Positions 32,131-39,652 of a DNA stretch of 64,000 nt are shown here, piece after piece. The notes under the pieces were generated by a model. It was not told the DNA's origin and did no database searches. It was given only the letters and a program-made list of their open reading frames with translations. Source of the stretch: JANQFM01 sp035471925. GTDB lineage: Bacteria > Acidobacteriota > UBA6911 > RPQK01 > DATIPO01. Positions within the stretch are counted from its first letter, which is position 1, and every line of letters begins with the position of its first letter. The position numbers were made by a program, and so were the translations under genes. The stretch covers positions 1 to 64,000 of the forward strand of contig DATIPO010000053.1 of NCBI GenBank assembly GCA_035471925.1. Direction: 5' to 3'.

Positions 32131-33201
32131 TCAGTTGACTTGTCCGCTCAGGGCTTCGGCCCGTTCGTTGGTGACCAGGGCGTCGACGATGGGATCGATG
32201 TCGCCTTCCATGATCCTGTCGAGCTGGTGCAGAGTCAGGCCCAGACGATGGTCGGTGACCCGGTTCTGGGGAAAGTTGTAGGTGCGGATCTTCTCGCTGC
32301 GGTCTCCGCTCCCCACCATGGCCCGGCGGCTCTCGGCGATTTCGTCCTGCTGCTCCTGGCGGGCCTTCTCGTAGAGTCGTGAACGCAGCACCTTGAGGGC
32401 CTTGGCCTTGTTCTTGATCTGCGATTTTTCGTCCTGGCAGGTCACCACTTCGCCGGTGGGCTCGTGGGTGATGCGTACGGCCGAATAGGTGGTGTTGACG
32501 CTCTGGCCGCCGGGACCGGAGGAGCAATAGGTGTCGATGCGCAGCTCGTTGGGGTCGATGTCGACCTCTACCTCGTCCACTTCGGGCAGCACGGCCACCG
32601 TCACCGCCGAGGTGTGGACGCGTCCCTGAGTCTCGGTCTCGGGGACCCGCTGCACCCGGTGGACGCCGCTTTCAAACTTGAGGCGGCTGTAGGCTCCCTT
32701 GCCTTCCACCAGGGCCACCACTTCCTTGAGCCCTCCCACGTTGGACTCGCGGGCGTCCAGGAGTTCGACCTTCCAGCCTCGGGCTTCCGCATATCGCGCG
32801 TAGAGGCGGAAGATTTCTTGGGCGAAAAGGCTGGCTTCGTCGCCGCCCGTGCCGGCCCGTATCTCCAGCACCACGTTCTTCTCGTCGTTGGGATCCTTTG
32901 GGATGAGAAGGGTTTTGAGTTCCGTCTCGCAGGCCTCCAGGCGTCCCTTGAGCTCTTCCAGTTCCTCTTCGGCCATCTGGCGCAGCTCTTCCTCGTTCTC
33001 TTCTTTGAGAATCTGGCGGGCCTCTTCGATGCCGGTCTGGATCTTGCGGAATTCGCGGTACTTGTCCACGATTTCCTGCAGTTCGGAATGAGCCCGGGCC
33101 GCCTCGCGCAGCTTGTTGGGATCGGACAGCATTTCGCTGCTGCCCAGATCCTGGGAAAGCTGCTCGTATTTTTCTTCCAAGGCCTGGAGCTTCTGAAACA
33201 C
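32131..33201 (-). CDS. prfA: Peptide chain release factor 1
   Basis: A 356-residue factor for UAA and UAG stop codons. The GGQ loop is SSGPGGQSVNTTYSAV. The codon-recognition region reads RVQRVPETETQGRVHTSA; PET fits the PxT motif of RF1, as opposed to SPF in RF2. The N-terminal helical domain is normal. The start is 6 bp after rpmE. PrmC, encoded downstream, methylates its GGQ Gln. Confidence 0.97.
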   Translation of the reverse strand: MFQKLQALEEKYEQLSQDLGSSEMLSDPNKLREAARAHSELQEIVDKYREFRKIQTGIEEARQILKEENEEELRQMAEEELEELKGRLEACETELKTLLIPKDPNDEKNVVLEIRAGTGGDEASLFAQEIFRLYARYAEARGWKVELLDARESNVGGLKEVVALVEGKGAYSRLKFESGVHRVQRVPETETQGRVHTSAVTVAVLPEVDEVEVDIDPNELRIDTYCSSGPGGQSVNTTYSAVRITHEPTGEVVTCQDEKSQIKNKAKALKVLRSRLYEKARQEQQDEIAESRRAMVGSGDRSEKIRTYNFPQNRVTDHRLGLTLHQLDRIMEGDIDPIVDALVTNERAEALSGQVN

Positions 33202-33207
33202 GTCGTC

Positions 33208-33438
33208 TTACTTCTTGCCCTTGCCGCGCTTCTGATTGAATTGCGCGTATTTGCGCTGGAACCGCTCGACGCGTCCGGCGGTGTCGACCATCTTCTGCTT
33301 CCCGGTGAAGAAGGGATGGCACTTGGAGCAGATTTCCAAGCGGATGTCGCCGTCATTGGTGGAGCGGGTCTCCCACTCCTCGCCGCAGGCGCAGCGCACG
33401 GTTACCGTCTGATATTCGGGATGGATGGCAGCTTTCAT
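33208..33438 (-). CDS. rpmE: Ribosomal protein bL31 (zinc-binding form)
   Basis: A 76-residue protein with MKAAIHPEYQTVTVRCACGE and LEICSKCHPFFTGKQK. The cysteines in RCAC and CSKC are those of the zinc-containing L31 form. The C terminus has the usual basic tail. It begins the rpmE-prfA-prmC unit. A TATGAT box on the - strand at 33549-33554 with a weak CGGACA 18 bp upstream may be its promoter. Confidence 0.95.
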   Translation of the reverse strand: MKAAIHPEYQTVTVRCACGEEWETRSTNDGDIRLEICSKCHPFFTGKQKMVDTAGRVERFQRKYAQFNQKRGKGKK

Positions 33439-33606
33439 TTTCTTGAGCTCCCCGCGGCCAAGCCGCCGCGAAAACGTTCATTCTCGTCGATGCCCGCGGG
33501 CATCTTCCACTCTCAATCTCCGACAGCCGGAGCGAAGTCGAGCAGTATATCATAGCGTCACGCAGATTCAGATGTCCGGGGGAGCGCTCAAGTTTCGCGT
33601 TCCTGC

Positions 33607-33636
33607 TTGACAAACGCGGGGCCAAGGGGCTATAAG
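33607..33636 (+). promoter_or_regulatory. Sigma-70 promoter for rpsA
   Basis: A perfect TTGACA at 33607-33612, an 18-bp spacer and TATAAG at 33631-33636. The predicted leader to the rpsA start at 33885 is about 240 nt. I see no protein gene in the leader; S1 genes are often autoregulated through their leader, which is only a possibility here. The remaining gap 33439-33606 holds only the putative rpmE promoter. Confidence 0.7.
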
Positions 33637-33884
33637 TGGCAGTTCAAATTCGTTTGTGAGGAATTGATGCAACATTGCAACTTTGTGTGAGGTGCCATCG
33701 GTTTGGCTGCCGTTTAACTTCAACCAGCTATCAACCCCGTCCCAATCATCCCACCGACAAACTGATTCTCATCTCTGGTGGCCGGCCTTGTGCCGACCCG
33801 GGGAATCCGTTGTGCGCCTCCAGCCGCGCCTTTCTTGACGACGTGTTTGAACCATATTGAAACCGAAAGCGAGGATTCGTCAGA

Positions 33885-36065
33885 ATGTCAGCAACTGCAG
33901 AAAGCAAAACCGAAGAGGGGCAGAAGACCCCAGCTTCCAATCAGGCGGCTGATAAGCCGTCTGTTCCCGACAACACGCCGGTCATCGAACTGGCTCCTGA
34001 GGTCGACCAAGGCGATTTGGAGCAGGCCTACGAAAAGAGCTTCCGCAACTTGTCGGAAGGCGAGGTCGTTCCCGGCAAGGTGCTCAAGGTAACCGATTCC
34101 AAAGTGGTCATCGACGTCGGATACAAGTCCGAGGGCATCATCGACATCTCCGAGTTCGCCGGCGAAGAAGGAGAAGTGGAAGTCAAGGCCGGCGACGTGG
34201 TCGACGTGCTGCTGGAAAACACTGAAGATTCCGAAGGCTATATCGTGGTTTCCCGCGAAAAGGCCGAGCGCATGAAGATCTGGGATTCCATCGAGAAGGC
34301 CTACAACGAGGAAGAAACCATCGTGGGACGCGTTATCGAGCGCGTCAAGGGCGGCCTATCCGTGGACATCGGCGTTCGGGCCTTTCTGCCTGGATCGCAG
34401 GTCGACCTTCATCCCGTCCGCAACCTCGACGCCCTGCGCGGCGAAGACCTGCGGCTGCGCGTGATCAAAGTCAACAAGCGCCGCGGCAACATCGTCCTCT
34501 CACGCAAGGCCGTGCTGGAAGAGGAATACTACAAGCTGCGCGAAAAGACGCTGGCCGATCTGGAAGAAGGCAAGGTCATGGAAGGCGTGGTCAAGAACCT
34601 GACCGATTACGGCGCCTTCGTCGACCTGGGCGGCATCGACGGACTGCTGCACATCACCGACATGTCCTGGGGCCGCGTCAACCATCCGTCCGACCTCTTC
34701 AACATCGGCGACCGCATTCAGGTCAAGATCCTCAAGTTCGACCGCCTGGAGGAAAAGGTCTCCTTGGGCTACAAGCAGCTCAGCGAGGATCCCTGGCTGA
34801 GCGCCACCGAACGCTTTCCTCAAGGAACCCGCGTGGTGGCCCGGGTGGTCAGCATCACCGACTATGGCGCCTTCGTGGAATTGGAGGAGGGCGTGGAAGG
34901 TTTGATCCACATCTCCGAGATGACCTGGAACAAGCGCATCAAGCATCCGTCCAAGCTGCTCAGCGTGGGCGACGAGGTAGAGGCCCAGGTTCTGGACATG
35001 AACGCCGAAGACCGGCGCATCTCCCTGGGCATGAAGCAGACCGAGCCCAACCCCTGGGACGACATCGAAGAAAAGTACGCCATCAACTCCATCGTGACCG
35101 GAATCGTGCGCAACATGACCGACTTCGGAGCCTTCGTGGAGGTGGAAGAAGGCGTGGAGGGCTTGGTGCACGTCTCCGATCTGAGCTGGACCAAGAAGGT
35201 CAAGCACCCCTCCGAGATCCTCAAGAAGGGGCAGGAAGTCCAGGCCATGGTCCTCAACGTGGATGCCGAGAACCAGCGCTTGTCGCTGGGCCTCAAGCAG
35301 CTCGAGCCGGACAAGTGGGAAGAGTTCTTCTCCCACCACCAGATCGGCGACGTCCTCAAAGGCAAGATCGTCCGCCTGACGGGCTTCGGCGCTTTCATCG
35401 AAGTGGCTGACGGCATCGAAGGCCTTTGCCACGTTTCGGAATTGGCCGAAGAGCGCATCGAGGACCCCGAGGACCACTTCTCGGCGGGCCAGGACGTGGA
35501 GGTCAAGATCATCAAGATGAACCTCCTGGAGCGCAAGATCGGACTCTCCATCAAGGCCCTGCAGGGTGACGGCGGAGGTGCTCAGCGCGACTCTTCCTGG
35601 AGCTATAAGCCGGCCGAGGTGGCCAAGACGTCCCTGGCTGAGAAATTCGACCAGCTCGGCGCCTTCAAGCGCCGCGGCGAGGGAGAGCAGAAGGCCGAAG
35701 TCGAAGAAAAGCCCTCTGAGGAGGAATCCTCCCAAGAGGCCGCTGCCGAGACCGAAACCAAGAGCGAAGAGAAGGCGGAGGAGAAGGCCGAGGCCAAGAA
35801 ACCTGAAGCCAAGAAACCTGAAGCCAAGCAACCTGAAAAGGATGAGGCCGATTCGGAAGCCAAGGCTGACGAGAGCGAGGAGGAAGCCGAGGAAAAGGCG
35901 GAATCCAAGGCCGAAGCCGAGGCCGAAGCCAAAGACAAGGAAGAGTCCGAGAAAGAGGCCGAAGAGAAGGCTGAAGCCGAAGCCGAGGAAGAGGCCAAAG
36001 CCTCCGAGGAGAGCGAGGGAGAGGACTCCGGGGAAGCGTCTCAAGAAGACGATTCCAAAAAGTAG
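33885..36065 (+). CDS. rpsA: Ribosomal protein bS1 with long acidic C-terminal tail
   Basis: A 726-residue protein with six S1 RNA-binding repeats from about residue 50 to 570. Clear examples are GVVKNLTDYGAFVDLGGIDG, RVVSITDYGAFVELEEGVEG, GIVRNMTDFGAFVEVEEGVE and GKIVRLTGFGAFIEVADGIE. S1 helps the 30S subunit bind and unfold mRNA. The last 130 residues consist almost only of Glu, Ala, Lys and Ser, with a KKPEA repeat. E. coli S1 is 557 residues, so this tail is an addition. It is followed by an HU/IHF gene 28 bp later, like the rpsA-ihfB order of Proteobacteria. Confidence 0.96.
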   Translation: MSATAESKTEEGQKTPASNQAADKPSVPDNTPVIELAPEVDQGDLEQAYEKSFRNLSEGEVVPGKVLKVTDSKVVIDVGYKSEGIIDISEFAGEEGEVEVKAGDVVDVLLENTEDSEGYIVVSREKAERMKIWDSIEKAYNEEETIVGRVIERVKGGLSVDIGVRAFLPGSQVDLHPVRNLDALRGEDLRLRVIKVNKRRGNIVLSRKAVLEEEYYKLREKTLADLEEGKVMEGVVKNLTDYGAFVDLGGIDGLLHITDMSWGRVNHPSDLFNIGDRIQVKILKFDRLEEKVSLGYKQLSEDPWLSATERFPQGTRVVARVVSITDYGAFVELEEGVEGLIHISEMTWNKRIKHPSKLLSVGDEVEAQVLDMNAEDRRISLGMKQTEPNPWDDIEEKYAINSIVTGIVRNMTDFGAFVEVEEGVEGLVHVSDLSWTKKVKHPSEILKKGQEVQAMVLNVDAENQRLSLGLKQLEPDKWEEFFSHHQIGDVLKGKIVRLTGFGAFIEVADGIEGLCHVSELAEERIEDPEDHFSAGQDVEVKIIKMNLLERKIGLSIKALQGDGGGAQRDSSWSYKPAEVAKTSLAEKFDQLGAFKRRGEGEQKAEVEEKPSEEESSQEAAAETETKSEEKAEEKAEAKKPEAKKPEAKQPEKDEADSEAKADESEEEAEEKAESKAEAEAEAKDKEESEKEAEEKAEAEAEEEAKASEESEGEDSGEASQEDDSKK

Positions 36066-36093
36066 TCCCTCACAGGATCGAAAGGAAAAAAAC

Positions 36094-36369
36094 ATGACCA
36101 AAGCCGAACTGGTCGACTCCGTAGCCAAGAATTCGGAGCTCAGCAAGAAAGATGCCGAGATCATCGTCCAGACCGTGTTGGACAGCATCGTCGACTCGCT
36201 GAAGTCTGGGGACAAGGTCGAATTGCGAGGCTTCGGAAGCTTCCGTCTGCGTGAGCGCGCCTCCCGTCAGGGACGCAATCCCAAGACGGGAGAAAAGGTC
36301 TTTGTGCCGGCCAAAAAAGTTCCTTACTTCAAGCCCGGCAAAGATCTCAAGGAGCTGATCAACACCTGA
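36094..36369 (+). CDS. HU/IHF family DNA-bending protein
   Basis: A 91-residue protein. It has MTKAELVDSVAKNSELSKKD and the beta-arm signature GFGSFRLRERASRQGRNPKT, ending in VPYFKPGKDLKELIN. The last segment and the location behind rpsA match IHF beta more than HU, but a single subunit cannot be classed with certainty. The DNA-intercalating Pro position lies in the NPKTGEKVFVPAKK arm. AAGGA precedes the ATG. It may help bend DNA at the adjacent origin candidate. Confidence 0.92.
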   Translation: MTKAELVDSVAKNSELSKKDAEIIVQTVLDSIVDSLKSGDKVELRGFGSFRLRERASRQGRNPKTGEKVFVPAKKVPYFKPGKDLKELINT

Positions 36370-36403
36370 CCCGCTTCTCAGGCATTCCCTACTCGGTTTC
36401 ATG

Positions 36404-36445
36404 AGGCGGCCGCTCTGCTCATCTGAGAGGAGTGCGGTCGCCTTT
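36404..36445 (+). terminator. Terminator-like hairpin after the HU/IHF gene
   Basis: A 10-bp stem, 36404-36413 with 36434-36443 (one G-T pair), with a 20-nt loop and a short TTT tail. Confidence 0.55.
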
Positions 36446-37012
36446 GTGCTTGCAGGCCTCGCGGAGGCCTGGAGATTTCCCCGCCTTGGGCGGATTTTGG
36501 CCTGAGTCACATTGACCTTCACCTTTATTTGTCCTTGGAGTCCGGCCTGCACCGAAGATGTGCGGAGCGCTCGTCGGCGCGAGCTGAAAACCGTTCAAAA
36601 GGGACAAATCGGATTTTGTGCAGTTGGCTGGTTCCAGAGGTTTTTGGCCCTTGGTGCCCTAAAGCCTCATCAAGTAAAGGGAAATGCCCGGCTCTCGCAA
36701 AAGAGGATTTCGCGCTGCTGGCCTGACTCGTGCAAATACCTGCTGAAGCTGGTTTTTTCAGGCTATCAGCATGCTTTCTAAGGCTCCCGGCAGGAAAAAA
36801 GAGAAAAAAAATTTGATGCCGCCTCAACCTCGTGGTAGGGTTAATTTCGTTTTTCGCCGGACTCCCCGAAGAGAAAAGCCAGCGCGATTATCCACAGTGT
36901 GTGTAAAACCTGTGGAAAAAGTGTGTTCGCAGGGGGAAGCTCACGAGTCGGTTCTCCGAACTCAGTCACAATTGGAATTATAGTTTTTAGTCTTGGCAGG
37001 CAGGTCATTCAT
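36446..37012. other. Candidate replication origin (oriC) upstream of dnaA
   Basis: A 567-bp gene-free region before dnaA. Three DnaA boxes cluster in 32 bp: TTATCCACA at 36888-36896 on +, and on - TTTTACACA (36900-36908) and TTTTCCACA (36911-36919). All fit TTWTNCACA. An AT-rich patch lies left of them (about 36790-36815, long A runs, and 36841-36855), as expected for an unwinding element. The surrounding gene order (rpsA, HU/IHF, dnaA, dnaN, gyrB, gyrA) is the classic origin neighbourhood. The boxes may instead only autoregulate dnaA. The left part, 36446-36780, shows nothing recognisable. Confidence 0.6.
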
Positions 37013-38332
37013 ATGGAGCTGTGGGACAGCGTATTGGAGGCCCTGGAGGGGCGTGTCTCCGAACAAAACTTCGAGGTTTGGTTCCGGCCCACCTCGCAGC
37101 AGGGAAGCGATGAGAGCGAGCGCACCGTCACGGTGAGGGTTCCCAATAAACATTTCCAATACTGGTTATCCAAGCACTACCAGGACACTATTGCCGAAGC
37201 CTTGGCCGAATCCGGCGCTGAAGGCTACCAGGTGGAATACGTCCTGGAAAGCCAAGGCGAGGCGGTCAGCACGCAAGCCGCCGAAGCGGCGTACCAGGGC
37301 GCGCCTTCGGGGCGGGGGCTCAACGGGCTCAATCCCAAGTACACCTTTTCGGGTTTCGTAGTGGGATCCAGCAATCAGTTCGCTCACGCTGCCTCCATCG
37401 CCGTGGCCGAGCAGCCGGCTACGGCTTACAATCCCCTCTTCATCTATGGCGGGGTGGGGCTGGGCAAGACTCACCTGATGCATGCCATCGGCCACACCAT
37501 CCAGTCGGTCAAGCCGTCCCTTCGGCTGACCTACATGTCCTCGGAACGCTTCATGAACGAGCTGATCAACGCCATCCGCTACGATCAGACGCCCCAGTTC
37601 CGGGAGAAATACCGCAACATCGACGTGCTGCTGATGGACGACATTCAGTTCCTGGCCGGCAAGGAGCGCACCCAGGAAGAATTCTTCCACACCTTCAACG
37701 CCCTTTACGAGACCCAGAAGCAGATCGTGATTTCTTCCGATTCTCCTCCCAAGGAGATCCCGTCCCTGGAGGAGCGCCTGCACAGCCGCTTCGAGTGGGG
37801 GCTGATCGCCGACATCCAGCCCCCCGATCTGGAGACCAAGATGGCCATTCTGGCCAAGAAGGCGGCGGCCGAGAACGTCGATCTGGCCGAGGACGTGTGC
37901 TTCTACATCGCCAACAACACCAAGTCCAACGTACGCGAGCTGGAAGGGGCGCTGGTGCGCCTAGTGGCCTATTCCAGCCTGACCGGCGAGGACATCTCGC
38001 TCAAGCTGGCTCAGAAGGTCCTCAAGCCTCTGGCCGACCCGGCTTCGCGGCGGGTGACGGTTCCGCTCATCCAGAAGGCGGTGGCCGACCACTTTTCCCT
38101 CCGCATCAGCGAGTTGAAGGCCAAGACCAATGCCCGCCGCATCGCCTATCCCCGCCAGGTGGCCATGTACCTGTGCAAGAAGCTGACCGACCACTCGCTG
38201 CCTCAGATCGGACGCGAGTTCGGAGGCAAGCATCACACCACGGTTTTGCACGCCGTCCGCAAGATCAAAAAGCTGCGTCAAGAAGACCAAAGCGTCGAGC
38301 AGACTTTAAATCGGCTCACAGACCTGCTTTAA
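37013..38332 (+). CDS. dnaA: Chromosomal replication initiator DnaA
   Basis: A 439-residue initiator. Domain I starts MELWDSVLEALEGRVSEQNF. The AAA+ domain has the Walker A GGVGLGKTHLMHAIG, Walker B DVLLMDDIQFLAGKERTQEE, and the sensor HSRFEWGLIADIQPPD. Domain IV has the box-reading motif GGKHHTTVLHAV. The frame stays open upstream, but ATG 37013 is the start that aligns with other DnaA proteins. Domain II is short. The upstream boxes suggest autorepression. Confidence 0.97.
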   Translation: MELWDSVLEALEGRVSEQNFEVWFRPTSQQGSDESERTVTVRVPNKHFQYWLSKHYQDTIAEALAESGAEGYQVEYVLESQGEAVSTQAAEAAYQGAPSGRGLNGLNPKYTFSGFVVGSSNQFAHAASIAVAEQPATAYNPLFIYGGVGLGKTHLMHAIGHTIQSVKPSLRLTYMSSERFMNELINAIRYDQTPQFREKYRNIDVLLMDDIQFLAGKERTQEEFFHTFNALYETQKQIVISSDSPPKEIPSLEERLHSRFEWGLIADIQPPDLETKMAILAKKAAAENVDLAEDVCFYIANNTKSNVRELEGALVRLVAYSSLTGEDISLKLAQKVLKPLADPASRRVTVPLIQKAVADHFSLRISELKAKTNARRIAYPRQVAMYLCKKLTDHSLPQIGREFGGKHHTTVLHAVRKIKKLRQEDQSVEQTLNRLTDLL

Positions 38333-38347
38333 TATTCCAGCCAGCTT

Positions 38348-38369
38348 GCGCATCCCCGAACGGATGCGC
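38348..38369 (+). other. 8-bp hairpin between dnaA and dnaN
   Basis: GCGCATCC at 38348-38355 pairs perfectly with 38362-38369 around a 6-nt loop. There is no T run, so it is not an intrinsic terminator. It may set the dnaA/dnaN ratio by RNA processing or stability; that is a guess. Confidence 0.5.
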
Positions 38370-38393
38370 CCAATCAACGGGAGAAGGCAGCAG

Positions 38394-39497
38394 ATGGAAT
38401 TCGTCGTCGAAAAAGCGGGCTTCTTTAAAGAACTGCAGTATGTCCAGGGCGTGGTGGAGCGCAAGACCACCGTGCCCATTCTCTCCAACATTCTGCTGGA
38501 AGCGGAAGAGGGCAAGTTGGCGGTCACCGCCACCGATCTGGACGTGACCGTGCGCTGCTCCTGTCCAGCCAGCGTGAGCCAGGGCGGATCGCTGGCGGTC
38601 TCGGCCCGCAAGCTCTTCGACATGGTGCGGCTGCTGCCCGAGAAGCCGATTCATTTCGCCAGCGGCGACGAAGGCTGGATCAACGTGGTCTGCGACCGCT
38701 CCAAGTTCAGGGTGCCGGGGCTCTCCAAGGAAAATTTCCCCGAAGTGCCGACGGTCGACGAGGACACCGTCGAGCTGCCCGCCGGGGCGCTGCGCTACAT
38801 GATCTCCCACTGCATCTTCGCCGTCACCCAGGAAGAATCGCGCTACTCGCTTAACGGGGCCCTGATGCTGCTGGACGGCACCGAAATGACCTTCGTCACC
38901 ACCGACGGCCACCGCTTGGCCTTGGTGCGCAAGACACTGGAGGAGAGCAAGAGCGAAGACGAGGTGCGCATCCTGGTTCCCAAGAAGACCCTGGTGGAAT
39001 TGAGCAAGATGAGCGAGGAGGTCGAGAGGGTCCAGTTCGGACGCACCGACAACCACCTCTTCTTCCGCCTGGGCGAGCGTCTTCTGGTCTCGCGTGTGCT
39101 CACCGGCCAGTTCCCCAACTACGAGATGGTGATTCCGCGTGACAATGACCGCCGCGCCGTCATCGACCGCTCGGCCTTCGAAGCCGCTGTCAAGCGCGTC
39201 CAGGTGATGGCCGACGAGCAGTCACGGGGGGTGCGCTTCAGCCTCTCCGAGGGCGAGCTCAACATCTCTTCGGCCAGCGCCGACTACGGTGAGGCCCGCG
39301 AATCTCTGCCCGTCCAATACGAAGGCGAGGAGGTGGAGATCGCTTTCAACGCCACCTATTTGCTCGACTTCTTGGGCTCCTTGGGCGACGAGGAGGTCTA
39401 CTTGGAGCTGCGCGACTCGGAAACTCAAGGCCTGCTGCGCCCCAAGGATGAGGAAGACTACGACTACCGCTATGTGGTCATGCCCATGAAGATCTGA
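38394..39497 (+). CDS. dnaN: DNA polymerase III sliding clamp (beta subunit)
   Basis: A 367-residue clamp with three similar domains. MEFVVEKAGFFKELQYVQGV is domain I, VTQEESRYSLNGALMLL opens domain II, and the C terminus ends in VVMPMKI, the usual VxPMR-like ending. It gives processivity to the replicase and docks many partners. ATG 38394 has GGGAGAAGG upstream, and an upstream in-frame ATG lies in the hairpin and was rejected. Confidence 0.96.
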   Translation: MEFVVEKAGFFKELQYVQGVVERKTTVPILSNILLEAEEGKLAVTATDLDVTVRCSCPASVSQGGSLAVSARKLFDMVRLLPEKPIHFASGDEGWINVVCDRSKFRVPGLSKENFPEVPTVDEDTVELPAGALRYMISHCIFAVTQEESRYSLNGALMLLDGTEMTFVTTDGHRLALVRKTLEESKSEDEVRILVPKKTLVELSKMSEEVERVQFGRTDNHLFFRLGERLLVSRVLTGQFPNYEMVIPRDNDRRAVIDRSAFEAAVKRVQVMADEQSRGVRFSLSEGELNISSASADYGEARESLPVQYEGEEVEIAFNATYLLDFLGSLGDEEVYLELRDSETQGLLRPKDEEDYDYRYVVMPMKI

Positions 39498-39605
39498 AGG
39501 GCCCTCTCCGGCCCTGCTCCACAAGTCTCCGCCCAGACACTCCGCCGACCCCCCTTTCGGAAAGCCCAAAAGCAAGGGCCCACAGGGGTTAACGGCAGTC
39601 CGCTG

Positions 39606-39614
39606 TGCTATAAT
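39606..39614 (+). promoter_or_regulatory. Extended -10 promoter for gyrB
   Basis: TGC-TATAAT (39606-39614) is a perfect -10 with the TGn extension. No good -35 is seen at 16-18 bp, which extended -10 promoters can tolerate. Confidence 0.6.
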
Positions 39615-39652
39615 TAGGTGTTTATTCGGAGGAGTCCGGAGACGGAGTTTAT

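Noticed and set aside
34500..36215. A 571-codon open frame on the - strand
   Set aside because: It mirrors rpsA and gives Leu/Phe/Gly-rich sequence without family features.
36899..37012. Longer DnaA start at 36899
   Set aside because: The extra 38 residues are not DnaA-like and would be encoded by the DnaA box cluster; ATG 37013 aligns with the family.
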